The notes beneath the pieces were generated by a model. The model worked only from the letters and a program-made list of their open reading frames with translations, did not search any database and had not been told where the DNA came from. The translations under genes were made by a program, and so were the position numbers. Below, in pieces: positions 44,277 to 53,152 of a stretch of 64,000 bases of DNA. This stretch comes from JAKOWB01 sp038363005 (GTDB lineage Bacteria > Pseudomonadota > Alphaproteobacteria > Kiloniellales > JACOMY01), in the NCBI GenBank assembly GCA_038363005.1, contig JBBQBI010000014.1, positions 1 to 64,000 of the forward strand, in the 5' to 3' direction. Position 1 is the first letter of the stretch. The number at the start of each line of letters is the position of its first letter.

Positions 44277-45263
44277 ATGTCTGCCTTGAGTTCGATGGAC
44301 CGCAACCTGGCGCTGGAATCGGTGCGCGTCACCGAGGCCGCGGCGCTGGCCGCTTCCAAGCTGATGGGGCGCGGCGACGAGAAGGCGGCCGACCAGGCCG
44401 CGGTCAACGCCATGCGCGTGGCGCTGGGTCGCCTGGCGATCTCCGGCACGGTGCGCATCGGCGAGGGCGAGCGCGACGAGGCGCCGATGCTTTATATCGG
44501 CGAGGAAGTCGGCAGCGGCGGCCCCAACATCGACATCGCGCTGGACCCGCTGGAGGGCACGACGATCACCGCCAAGGGCGGGCCCAACGCGCTGGCGGTC
44601 ATCGCCATGGCAGAGGAGGGCGGTTTCCTCAACGCGCCCGACACCTACATGGACAAGATCGCTGTCGGCCCCGGCCTGCCGGACGACGTGGTCGACCTCG
44701 ATGCCGACGCGGCGGAGAACCTGAAAGAGCTCTCCAAGGCGATGAAGAAGGATATCGCCGACCTGGTGGTCTGCATCCTCGACCGGCCGCGCCATGCCGA
44801 CATCATCGCCAAGGTGCGCGGCGCCGGCGCGCGCATCGTGCTGATCGGCGACGGCGACGTCTCCGGTGTCATCGCCACCTCGAACCCGGAGAGCGGCATC
44901 GACATGTACGTCGGCCAGGGTGGCGCGCCAGAGGGCGTGCTGGCCGCCGCCGCGCTGCGCTGCATCGGCGGACAGTTCCAGGGCCGCCTGGTGTTCCGCA
45001 ACGAGGACGAGAAGACCCGGGCGCGCCGCATCGGCGTCACCGACTTCAATCGCAAGTACAAGCTGACCGACCTGGCCAAGGGCGACGTGATCTTCGCCGC
45101 CACCGGCGTCACCGACGGCACCATGCTGCGCGGCGTGCGCCGCTTCCCCAAGGGCGCCACCACGCATTCCATCGTCATGCGCTCGGCCACCGGCACGGTG
45201 CGGCTGATCGAGGCGCATCACTCCTTCGACCGCAAGGCCTGGTTCAACCGCGCCGGATCCTGA
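44277..45263 (+). CDS. glpX: class II fructose-1,6-bisphosphatase
   Basis: A 328-residue GlpX-type phosphatase of gluconeogenesis, metal dependent. Family segments: SVRVTEAAALAASKLMGRGDEKAADQAAVNAMR, GEGERDEAPMLYIGEEVGSGG, the metal and phosphate loop DIALDPLEGTT, and GDGDVSGVIATSNPESGIDMYVGQGGAPEGVLAAAALR. It lies 47 bases after hom and its TGA is two bases before the GTG of recJ. I recall the same order (hom, glpX, recJ) in other alphaproteobacteria. In some relatives GlpX also has sedoheptulose-bisphosphatase activity. Confidence 0.95.
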   Translation: MSALSSMDRNLALESVRVTEAAALAASKLMGRGDEKAADQAAVNAMRVALGRLAISGTVRIGEGERDEAPMLYIGEEVGSGGPNIDIALDPLEGTTITAKGGPNALAVIAMAEEGGFLNAPDTYMDKIAVGPGLPDDVVDLDADAAENLKELSKAMKKDIADLVVCILDRPRHADIIAKVRGAGARIVLIGDGDVSGVIATSNPESGIDMYVGQGGAPEGVLAAAALRCIGGQFQGRLVFRNEDEKTRARRIGVTDFNRKYKLTDLAKGDVIFAATGVTDGTMLRGVRRFPKGATTHSIVMRSATGTVRLIEAHHSFDRKAWFNRAGS

Positions 45264-45265
45264 CG

Positions 45266-47041
45266 GTGGCGGCGCCGACGGCGAGCCTGCTGGGCGTCGA
45301 GCGCTCGCTGTCGGGCAAGCGCTGGCAGGCCCGCGCCGGCGACGAGCGGCTGGCGCTGGCGCTGTCACAGCGCCACGGGCTGTCCGACCTGGTCGGGCGC
45401 CTGTTGGCGCAGCGCGGCGTGACGCTGGAGAGCGCTGCGGACTTCCTCGAGCCCTCGCTGCGGCGGGCGCTGCCCGACCCTTCGCACCTGCTCGACATGG
45501 ACCGTGCCGCGGCGCGCCTGGCGGCGGCGATCCAGGCCAGCGAGAGCGTCGCCGTGTTCGGCGACTACGACGTCGACGGCGCCACCTCCTCGGCGTTGCT
45601 GGCACGCTTCTTCCGTGCCGTCGGCCAGACCCTCCGAGTCTACATTCCCGACCGTATCACCGAGGGCTATGGCCCCAATGCGCCGGCGCTGCAGAAGCTG
45701 CAGGCCGAGGGCGTGCGGCTGGTGATCACGGTGGACTGCGGCATCTCCGCCCATGCAGCGCTGCAGGCCGCCAGCGACTGCGGCCTGCAGGTGGTGGTGG
45801 TCGACCACCACGCCGCCGAGGCGGCGCTGCCGCCGGCCTATGCCGTGGTCAACCCCAACCGGCTGGACGAGACCTCGCCGCACAAGAGCCTGGCGGCGGT
45901 CGGCGTGACCTTCCTGCTGGTCGTCGCGCTGAACCGGGCGCTGCGGCAAGCCGGCTTCTATTCGGCGGAGCGGCCGGAGCCCAACCTGCTGGGCTGGCTC
46001 GACCTGGTGGCGCTGGGCACCGTGGCCGACGTGGTGGCGCTGGGCGGCCTCAACCGCGTGCTGGTGGCGCAGGGCCTGAAGGTGCTGGCCGAGCGGCACA
46101 ACCCCGGCCTGGCGGCGCTGACCACCGTGGCCCGCATCGACAAGCGCCTGACGGCGACGCATCTGGGCTTCTACCTGGGGCCGCGGGTGAATGCCGGTGG
46201 CCGCGTCGGCACCCCCGACCTGGGGGTGCGCCTGCTGGCGACCGAGGACCCGGCCGAGGCGGCCAGCCTGGCGGCACGCCTGAACGAGCTGAACCAGGAA
46301 CGCCAGCAGATCGAGGCGCTGGTGCTGGAGCAGGCACTGCAGCAGGTCGAAGCGGCGGGCCCGCCTGAGGGGCTGGTCTTCGCCTGTGACGAGGGCTGGC
46401 ACCCCGGCGTGATCGGTATCGTCGCCAGCCGCCTGAAGGACCGCTACAACCTGCCGGCGCTGGTCGTCGCGCTGGACGGCGGGATCGGCAAGGGCTCCGG
46501 CCGCTCGGTCCCGGGCCTCGACCTCGGCCGCCTGGTGCTGGCGGCGCGGGCCGCCGGGCTGCTGGTCAACGGCGGCGGCCATCCCATGGCGGCCGGCCTG
46601 ACGGTCGCCCGCGAGAAACTGGAGGAACTGCGCGCCTTCCTGGCGGCCGGAGCGGCAGCCGACCTGGCGCGCGTCGCCTGGCAGCCGGCGCTGTCGCTCG
46701 ACGGCGTGCTGAGCGCCGCCGGGGCGACCGCCGATCTGGTGGCGCAGACCGAGCGCCTGGCGCCCTTCGGCATGGGCAATCCGCAGCCGCGCTTCGCCTT
46801 CGCCGGGCTGCGCCTGGCCAGCCTGGACACCGTCGGCGAGAACCACCTGCGCTGCCGGCTGGAGGGGCCCGACGGCCGCAGCCTGCGCGGCATCGCCTTC
46901 CGCGCGCTGGATAACGAGCTGGGGCAGGGACTGCTGGCCGCCCGTGGCCGCGCTGTACACATCGCCGGCCGGCTGGAGCTCGACAGCTGGCGCGGCGGCG
47001 ACGCCGTGCAGCTGCTGATCGAGGACGCCGCGCTGCCGTAG
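45266..47041 (+). CDS. recJ: single-stranded-DNA-specific exonuclease RecJ
   Basis: A 591-residue DHH-family 5'-3' exonuclease used in recombination and mismatch repair. Motifs: VAVFGDYDVDGATSSALL (motif I), VITVDCGISAHAAL (motif II), VVVVDHHAAEAALPP (DHH motif III) and the DHHA1 motif LLVNGGGHPMAAGLTV. The C-terminal OB region follows (HLRCRLEGPDGRSLRGIAF). The start is a GTG at 45266, two bases after the glpX stop; an alternative would be upstream within glpX. It is the last gene of the hom-glpX-recJ unit. A small hairpin at 47047-47067 follows. Confidence 0.95.
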   Translation: MAAPTASLLGVERSLSGKRWQARAGDERLALALSQRHGLSDLVGRLLAQRGVTLESAADFLEPSLRRALPDPSHLLDMDRAAARLAAAIQASESVAVFGDYDVDGATSSALLARFFRAVGQTLRVYIPDRITEGYGPNAPALQKLQAEGVRLVITVDCGISAHAALQAASDCGLQVVVVDHHAAEAALPPAYAVVNPNRLDETSPHKSLAAVGVTFLLVVALNRALRQAGFYSAERPEPNLLGWLDLVALGTVADVVALGGLNRVLVAQGLKVLAERHNPGLAALTTVARIDKRLTATHLGFYLGPRVNAGGRVGTPDLGVRLLATEDPAEAASLAARLNELNQERQQIEALVLEQALQQVEAAGPPEGLVFACDEGWHPGVIGIVASRLKDRYNLPALVVALDGGIGKGSGRSVPGLDLGRLVLAARAAGLLVNGGGHPMAAGLTVAREKLEELRAFLAAGAAADLARVAWQPALSLDGVLSAAGATADLVAQTERLAPFGMGNPQPRFAFAGLRLASLDTVGENHLRCRLEGPDGRSLRGIAFRALDNELGQGLLAARGRAVHIAGRLELDSWRGGDAVQLLIEDAALP

Positions 47042-47046
47042 GCGAA

Positions 47047-47067
47047 CCCTCGCCCATAGGGAGAGGG
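47047..47067. repeat. minimal repeat hairpin, copy E
   Basis: CCCTCGCCC, a 3-base loop and GGGAGAGGG, one mismatch from the terminal hairpins of copies B and D. It is a solitary half-element at the convergent junction between recJ and the glyoxalase-like gene. It may serve as a terminator for both. Confidence 0.65.
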
Positions 47068-47910
47068 CTAGATGGCGTTACGCCACTCAATGAAGACGCC
47101 GCCGGCTTGAGCCGCTGGCGTCACTGCCGCGGGCGGCTTGGCTGCCGCTACGGCCATGCCGACGAAGAGCGGCCCATCGGCGAGCTCGATCGGCGTACCG
47201 GGCGCGATCTCCGCGATACGATTGGGAGTGAGCACCTGCAGCTCAGCGCCGCCCGCCAACGCCAGGGACAGGCCACCAGGAACGTCGCGCGCGATACCGC
47301 GCGTGAGGCCGGTGAGGAAGCCCGCGTGGCGCGCCGGCTCCGCCGCCGCGAGATAGAGCGCGACCATGCCCGTGGCGCCGTTGGCATGTTGCTGGAAGGC
47401 CGGCTTCCAGAAGTGCTGCGGAAAGCGGTTCTGGCAGACGAAGAAGCCCAGCGCCGGCATGGCCGGATCGGTGACGAAGCCCAGCGAGAAGGCCACGGTG
47501 ACCTCCTGCCCATCGGGCAGGCGGGCCCGCCGCTCGAAGTCGAAGGGCGCGTAGGTCTGCAGGCCGGCTGCCTGCCAGGCGGCAATGTCGGCGCGGGCGT
47601 CGTCACTGGCCAGCACCAGCATCGACAGCCCCTGGTGCCCCTGCAGATAGGCCCGATTGTGCTCGCCGAAGCTGAAGCGCGGCGGCAGCGCCGCCAGGTC
47701 GTGTGGATCGAGGCCCTGCGGTCGGTCGACCTCCAGCAGCTCGATGAAGTTGCGCTGGGCGAACTGCGCCAGGCGGTTCGATGTCCCCATGGCGTCGGGG
47801 TGGCGCGCCCGCGGCGTGAGGTTGAAGCCCAGGGCCTCGTAGTCGGCGGCCACCGCGTCGAGGTTGGGCACAGCGACCACGATGTGGTCGAGAGCGCGTG
47901 GCGTGGTCAT
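47068..47910 (-). CDS. glyoxalase-like domain protein
   Basis: A 280-residue protein with an N-terminal VOC-like half, RALDHIVVAVPNLDAVAADYEALGFNLTPRARHPDAMGTSNRL, with the metal-ligand His in DHIV. GFFVCQNRFPQHFWKPAFQQHANGA is typical of the 'glyoxalase-like domain' group of larger VOC proteins. No enzymatic role is established for close relatives. It lies 15 bases after the threonine dehydratase stop on the same strand and is probably co-transcribed with it. Its own stop abuts repeat copy E. Confidence 0.8.
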   Translation of the reverse strand: MTTPRALDHIVVAVPNLDAVAADYEALGFNLTPRARHPDAMGTSNRLAQFAQRNFIELLEVDRPQGLDPHDLAALPPRFSFGEHNRAYLQGHQGLSMLVLASDDARADIAAWQAAGLQTYAPFDFERRARLPDGQEVTVAFSLGFVTDPAMPALGFFVCQNRFPQHFWKPAFQQHANGATGMVALYLAAAEPARHAGFLTGLTRGIARDVPGGLSLALAGGAELQVLTPNRIAEIAPGTPIELADGPLFVGMAVAAAKPPAAVTPAAQAGGVFIEWRNAI

Positions 47911-47925
47911 GCTGTCATCGACTCC

Positions 47926-49146
47926 CTAGCCTTCCGACCGGCTGGCCAGCACGCGGGCGTTCAGGCCCTCGGCGCGCAGCAGGCGGATGATCTCCTCGAC
48001 GTGCTCGGTGCCCTTGGTCTCGACCACAATGTCGATCTCGGCCTGCTTGGCGGGCACGTTGAAGAACATGCGTTGGTGCACGACCTCCATGATGTTGCCG
48101 CCGGTGGCGCCGATGATGCGGGTGATGACGCCCAGCACGCCTGGCTTGTCGACGATGTCGACCCGCAGGTTGACCAGGCGGCCGTCGCGCACCAGTCCGC
48201 GCGCCAGCACGTCGGACAGCAGGCGCACGTCGATGTTGCCGCCGCACACCAGGGCGGCGACGGTCAGGCCCTTGAAGCGTCCGGGATGCGCCAGCAGCGC
48301 GGCGATGCCGGCGGCGCCGGCGCCTTCGGCCACCAGCTTCTGCTGCTCTGCCAGGGCACAGATCGCCTGCTCGACGGCGATCTCGTCGACCAGCAGGATT
48401 TCCTCCACCAGCTCGCGCACGATTTCGCGCGTGAGCTGGCCTGGTAGCTTCACCGCGATGCCGTCGGCGATGGTGGTGCCGCCGGCGCGCGGCTCCTCGC
48501 CGCGCAGCACCTGCTGCATTGAGGGGAAAAGCTCGACCTCGACGCCGATGATGCGCACCGAGGGCTTCAACGCCTTGACCGCCAGCGCGATGCCGCCGCA
48601 CAGGCCGCCGCCGCCGATCGGCACCACGATGACATCGACCTCGGGCAGGTCCTCCAGGATCTCCAGCCCGATGGTGCCCTGGCCGGCGATGATGGCGGGG
48701 TCGTCGTAGGGATGGACGAAGGTCAGGTTCTCCGCCGCGGCGATCGCGCGCGCCGCCACGGCCGATGCATCCAGCGTGTCGCCGGTCAGCACCACGCGGG
48801 CGCCGAAGCTGCGCGTGCGCTCGACCTTCATGAAGGGCGCGAACTCCGGCATCACGATGGTCGCCGGGATGCCCAGGCGACGGGCGTGGTAGGCGACGCC
48901 CTGGGCATGGTTGCCGGCTGACATGGCGATGACGCCGCGCTGGCGCTGCTCGGCGTCCAGGCTCTGCAGCTTGACGCAGGCGCCGCGGTCCTTGAAGGAG
49001 CCGGTGATCTGCAGGTTCTCCAGCTTCATGTAGAGCGAGCAGTCGGCCTGCTGCGACAGGCGCTCGGCCCGCACCAGCGGCGTGCGCACCACCTGCCCCT
49101 TGATCGCTTCCGCTGCTTGGCGGATCTCGGCCAGACCTACGGACAT
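47926..49146 (-). CDS. ilvA: threonine ammonia-lyase
   Basis: A 406-residue fold-type II PLP enzyme that deaminates threonine to 2-oxobutanoate. The PLP lysine is Lys52 in ITGSFKDRGA; SAGNHAQGVAYHARRLGIPATIVMPE and the phosphate loop PIGGGGLCGGIALAVK follow. A C-terminal ACT domain (residues ~325-402, LVNLRVDIVDKPGVLGVITRIIGATGGNIM) indicates allosteric regulation. The length is that of the short form with one ACT domain, so biosynthetic IlvA and catabolic TdcB-like roles cannot be separated from sequence. Homoserine dehydrogenase is nearby but on the other strand. Confidence 0.88.
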   Translation of the reverse strand: MSVGLAEIRQAAEAIKGQVVRTPLVRAERLSQQADCSLYMKLENLQITGSFKDRGACVKLQSLDAEQRQRGVIAMSAGNHAQGVAYHARRLGIPATIVMPEFAPFMKVERTRSFGARVVLTGDTLDASAVAARAIAAAENLTFVHPYDDPAIIAGQGTIGLEILEDLPEVDVIVVPIGGGGLCGGIALAVKALKPSVRIIGVEVELFPSMQQVLRGEEPRAGGTTIADGIAVKLPGQLTREIVRELVEEILLVDEIAVEQAICALAEQQKLVAEGAGAAGIAALLAHPGRFKGLTVAALVCGGNIDVRLLSDVLARGLVRDGRLVNLRVDIVDKPGVLGVITRIIGATGGNIMEVVHQRMFFNVPAKQAEIDIVVETKGTEHVEEIIRLLRAEGLNARVLASRSEG

Positions 49147-49162
49147 GCTGCTTCCCCCTTGG

Positions 49163-51544
49163 CTAAGGCGCCGGAGTCAGCCTGAGGCTGGAGCCTCCGT
49201 CCGTCGCACCGCCGACCAAGACTACCGCAACGCCGTCGGCCCAGCGCTGGGCGAAATCGCCATAGTGCGCCGACAGCAGGTTGCCGGACTGCCCGGTGGC
49301 GATGGTGAAGGTCGAGCGGTCGAGGTCGGCCAGGTCATAGACCACCCGCAGCGTGGGACCATGGCGGTGGCGGAAGGCCTCCGGCGGCGGCGCGGCGAAG
49401 TTGCTGCCGCCACGGTTCACCGTGTCCTGGCCGCCGTCGGTTTCGACGCTGTAGTCGGTCAGGCCATCCAGGATCGGGATGTAGCCGAACACCGGGTGCT
49501 CGAAGGTGGCCTGGTGCGCCTTGCCCCAGCGCCAGTCGGCCGGTTGTTCGCCGTAGAGCTTCACCAGGTCGCCCAGCGCGTCGTCCAGGGCCAGGCTGAC
49601 GATGCTATCGCAATCCTCCACCGCCTGGGTCGCGCGGTCGTCGCAGAAAAGGCTGTCGGGTCCCAGCAGCGCGGCCAGGCGCTGCTCGTTGCCGGTCTGC
49701 AGGTTGGGCAGCAGCTCGGCCGGGACCTCGTCGGCCAGCAAGCGGCGCTCCAGCGCGCGTATCCAGGCGCTGTAGATCAGCGGCTGCGGCCGGTCGCGGT
49801 CCATCACGAAGTCCCAGTCGCGCAGTAGCGCCAGCGCGGCCTCGGCCTCCGGCTTGCCGGCGACGGCGGCCAGCAGGCGCGGCAGCAGGGCGCGCGCGCC
49901 GATCGACAGCGAGTCCATCTGCAGGGCGCGCATGTCATCCGGCGTCCAGGTCCGGTGGCTCTTCAGTACCTCGGCGATGCGCTGGGCGCGGCTGGCCAGG
50001 TTCCATTCGGCGGCGATCAGATAGGGATAGTCGTCCGGCACCTGCTTGTTGTTGGCGGCGACCAGCAGGCCGGACGGCGGGTCGTCCAACCGCGGCAGGT
50101 CGTCATAGGGGATCCAGCCGATCCAGTCGTGCAGCCCATCGGCGCCGGCCACCGGCAGCAGGCCGTCGCCCTGGTTGCGGATCGGCACACGACCGGGCGC
50201 CACCAGGCTCATGCGGCCCTCGACGTCGGCAAGGATCATGGTCTGCTGCGGCGCCCCCATGTCGCGCAGCGCCGCCAGTGCTTGCGGCACGCTGCCGGCG
50301 TGATTGAGGTTGTAGAGCGCATCGCCCGAGCGGTCGTCCTGCAGCAGCGCCGGCCAGGCCAGCGCCAGCACCTGGCCCTCGCCCAGCAGGGCAGCACTGT
50401 CCTCCACCGCGTCGCTGACCACCGGCCCGTGATAGGTCTCGCGCACCGTGATGGTCAGCGCTTCGGCGCCGGCGACCTTGATGGTCTCCTGCCGGGTCTT
50501 GAAGGGGCGGGGCCCCTCGCGCGTCAGGTAGTTGGCCGGGTCGGCGGGGTCGACGCTCTCGATGAAGAGGTCCTGGGTATCGCTGTGCGTCGTGGTGAAG
50601 GACCAGGCCAGCGAGGCGTTGTGGCCGATCACCATGTAGGGCACGCCGGGCGCCGTGGCGCCGGCCAGGGTCAGCTCCGGCGTCTCGATGCGCGCCAGGT
50701 ACCAGAAGCCCGGCGCCTGCAGCGCCAGGTGCGGGTCGTTGGCCAGCAGGATGCCGCCCGTGCTGCTGCGGTCAGCCGCCACCGCCCAGGTATTGGAGGC
50801 ATCCTTCGGCCCCAGGTCCCAGGGCAGCGCCGTGGCCAAGTCGCGCAGCACGCCGCGGCGGTCGAGCGCCGCCAGGTCCTGCGTGGCGATGGGCGCGTCG
50901 GCCGGATAGGCCGGGTAGAGCTGGTGCAGCTGCGCCGGGGTCAGGCTCTGCGCCAGGCGGGCGCGCAGGATCTCGTCGCTGTAGTTGCCCGAGAGCTGCA
51001 GCGCCATGAGGCGCCCCCAGACCAGCGAGTCCGCCGGCGTCCAGGGCTCCGGGTCGTAGCCCAGCACATAGAACTCGGCCGGCCAGGGGCCTTCGTGCTG
51101 CGTCAGGTAGGCGTTGACCCCGGAGCTATAGGACTCCAGCGCGGCGCGGCCGGCCGGGCCCAGCGCCGCCACATTGGCCTCGGCCACGCGGTAGAGCCCC
51201 AGGGTGCGCATGATCTTGTCTAGCCGCACAGTGGGGGCGCCGGCGACTTCGGACAGGCGGCCGGCGCCCAGGCGGCGGGTGAAGTCCATCTGGAACAGCC
51301 GCTCCTGCGCGTGCAGGAAGCCCAGCGCGAAAAGCGCGTCGGCCTCGCTCTCGGCCTTGATCGTGGGGATGGCGTTGGCGTCGAAGGTGACCTCGACCGG
51401 CGCCACCAGGCCCTTGAGCTGCAGGTCGCCGTCCAGCGTTGCCAGCGAGCCGCGCTGCCAGATCCAGACGCCGACGCCGGCGACGATCAGCAGCAGCAGC
51501 GCGAGCAGCAGGCCGCGCAGGATCCAGCGGGTGACGCGCTTCAT
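49163..51544 (-). CDS. penicillin acylase family amidase
   Basis: A 793-residue Ntn-hydrolase of the penicillin acylase / acyl-homoserine-lactone acylase family. A membrane anchor or uncleaved signal lies at residues ~8-29 (ILRGLLLALLLLIVAGVGVWIW). Autoprocessing is expected before Ser250 in GPKDASNTWAVA, which would become the N-terminal nucleophile. Family segments include LGFLHAQERLFQMDFTRRLGAGRLSEV and GILLANDPHLALQAPGFWY with GHNASLAWSFTTTHSDTQDLF. It would cleave amide-linked acyl groups in the periplasm; quorum-signal hydrolysis is possible, not shown. Its ATG overlaps the stop of the malonyl-CoA synthetase gene by four bases (ATGA). Confidence 0.9.
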   Translation of the reverse strand: MKRVTRWILRGLLLALLLLIVAGVGVWIWQRGSLATLDGDLQLKGLVAPVEVTFDANAIPTIKAESEADALFALGFLHAQERLFQMDFTRRLGAGRLSEVAGAPTVRLDKIMRTLGLYRVAEANVAALGPAGRAALESYSSGVNAYLTQHEGPWPAEFYVLGYDPEPWTPADSLVWGRLMALQLSGNYSDEILRARLAQSLTPAQLHQLYPAYPADAPIATQDLAALDRRGVLRDLATALPWDLGPKDASNTWAVAADRSSTGGILLANDPHLALQAPGFWYLARIETPELTLAGATAPGVPYMVIGHNASLAWSFTTTHSDTQDLFIESVDPADPANYLTREGPRPFKTRQETIKVAGAEALTITVRETYHGPVVSDAVEDSAALLGEGQVLALAWPALLQDDRSGDALYNLNHAGSVPQALAALRDMGAPQQTMILADVEGRMSLVAPGRVPIRNQGDGLLPVAGADGLHDWIGWIPYDDLPRLDDPPSGLLVAANNKQVPDDYPYLIAAEWNLASRAQRIAEVLKSHRTWTPDDMRALQMDSLSIGARALLPRLLAAVAGKPEAEAALALLRDWDFVMDRDRPQPLIYSAWIRALERRLLADEVPAELLPNLQTGNEQRLAALLGPDSLFCDDRATQAVEDCDSIVSLALDDALGDLVKLYGEQPADWRWGKAHQATFEHPVFGYIPILDGLTDYSVETDGGQDTVNRGGSNFAAPPPEAFRHRHGPTLRVVYDLADLDRSTFTIATGQSGNLLSAHYGDFAQRWADGVAVVLVGGATDGGSSLRLTPAP

Positions 51545-53058
51545 GCCTGCGCCGGCTTGAAGAGGTCCTTGTACTGCTCGCGCAGCAGGGCCTTCTGCAC
51601 CTTGCCCATGGCGTTGCGCGGCAGGGCCTCGACGTAGAGCACGCGCTTGGGCACCTTGAAGGCCGCCAGCTCCTGCTTGCAGCGGGCGATCACCTCGGCC
51701 TCCGACGGTGGCGTGCCCTGCGCCGTGCAGACCGCCGCCACGCCCTCGCCGAAGTCGCGGTGCGGCAGGCCGACCACCGCGCTCTCACCGATGCCGGGCA
51801 GGGCGTCGAGCAGCAGCTCGATCTCCTTCGGATAGACGTTGTAGCCGCCGCTGATGATCAGGTCCTTGGCGCGCCCGACCAGCACCAGGTAGCCGTCCTC
51901 GTCGATCATGCCGACGTCGCCGGTGATGAAGTAGCCGTCGGGGCGGAAATCGTCCGCCCGCCGCTCCGGCCGGCGCCAGTAGCCGGGGAAGACGTTGGGC
52001 CCCTTCACCTCCACCGCGCCGGTCTGGCCCAGCGGCAGGGCATTGCCTTCGCCGTCGGCGATGCGCAGCTGCACGTCGGGCAGCGACGGGCCGACGGTGC
52101 CGGCCTTGCGCGGACGGTCCAGCGGATTGGAGGCCAGCATGCCGGTCTCGGTCATGCCGTAGCGCTCCAGGATGCGCTGGCCGGTGCGCGCCTCGAAGGC
52201 CTTGTGCGTCTCCGCCAGCAGCGGCGCGGAGCCGGAAACGAAGAGCCGCAGGGTGCTGCAGTGGTCGGCGCAGAAGTCGGCCTGATCGAGCAGGCGGGTA
52301 TAGAAGGTCGGCACCCCCATCATGACGGTCGCCTGCGGCAGCAACGCCATGACCTGCTTGGCGTCGAAGCGCGGCAGGAAGTGGATCGTCGAGCCGTTCA
52401 GCAGCGCCGTGTGCAGCGCCACGAAGAGCCCGTGCACATGGAAGATCGGCAGCGCGTGCAGCAGCACGTCGTCGGGCTTGAAGCCCCAGAGGCGGTGCAA
52501 GGTCGCGGCGTTCGACGCCAAGTTCTTGTGCGTCAGCATGGCGCCCTTGGAGCGCCCGGTGGTGCCGCTGGTGTAGCAGATGGCGGCCAGGTCGCCGCCG
52601 CCGCGCGGCAGGATCGAGCTGTCGGGCTTCTGCTTCGCCGCCAGCACCGGCAGGCTGCCATCGCCGGCCTCGCCCAAGGTGGCGATGGGAATGGCCTTGG
52701 CCGCCGCCGCCATGGCCTCGCGGTCGGCCGGCCGGCAGACGAAGAGCGCCGGCTCGGCGTCGCCCAGGAAATAGCCGATCTCGGCCGGGGTGTAGGCTGT
52801 GTTCAGCGGCAGGTAGACGAAGCCGCTCTTCAGGCAGGCCAGATAGAGCGCCACGTTTTCCGGCGACTTTTCGACCTGCACGGCAACGCGGTCGCCGGCC
52901 TTCACGCCAAGCTTCATCAGCGCATTGGCGTAGCGCGCCACTTGATCCTCGAGCTGCTCATAGGTCAGGCTGAGACCGCCGGGCACGACGAGCGCCGGCT
53001 TGCAGCGGTCGGCCGGAAATCCCTGACTGAGGATGGTGTAGAAATTGTGTTCGCTCAT
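51541..53058 (-). CDS. matB: malonyl-CoA synthetase (MatB-like acyl-CoA ligase)
   Basis: A 505-residue AMP-dependent ligase that activates malonate to malonyl-CoA. The P-loop is CYTSGTTGRSKGAMLTH, followed by ALPIFHVHGLFVALHTALL, YGMTETGMLASNPL, TGDVGMIDEDGYLVLVGRAKDLIISGGYNVYPKEIE and the catalytic Lys region LPRNAMGKVQK. Overall pattern and length match rhizobial MatB and its relatives. Malonyl-CoA decarboxylase lies at 55786, and together they would convert malonate to acetyl-CoA. It overlaps the penicillin-acylase-like gene downstream by four bases, though a functional link between those two is unclear. Confidence 0.87.
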   Translation of the reverse strand: MSEHNFYTILSQGFPADRCKPALVVPGGLSLTYEQLEDQVARYANALMKLGVKAGDRVAVQVEKSPENVALYLACLKSGFVYLPLNTAYTPAEIGYFLGDAEPALFVCRPADREAMAAAAKAIPIATLGEAGDGSLPVLAAKQKPDSSILPRGGGDLAAICYTSGTTGRSKGAMLTHKNLASNAATLHRLWGFKPDDVLLHALPIFHVHGLFVALHTALLNGSTIHFLPRFDAKQVMALLPQATVMMGVPTFYTRLLDQADFCADHCSTLRLFVSGSAPLLAETHKAFEARTGQRILERYGMTETGMLASNPLDRPRKAGTVGPSLPDVQLRIADGEGNALPLGQTGAVEVKGPNVFPGYWRRPERRADDFRPDGYFITGDVGMIDEDGYLVLVGRAKDLIISGGYNVYPKEIELLLDALPGIGESAVVGLPHRDFGEGVAAVCTAQGTPPSEAEVIARCKQELAAFKVPKRVLYVEALPRNAMGKVQKALLREQYKDLFKPAQA

Positions 53059-53152
53059 GGGATCGCTCCGCTGGTCCCGCGCATCATAGCCGCCGGCAGG
53101 GTACGCCGGTCGACAGGCCTTTTGGCACAGCGGGCGGCCGGGCGCGAGACCT

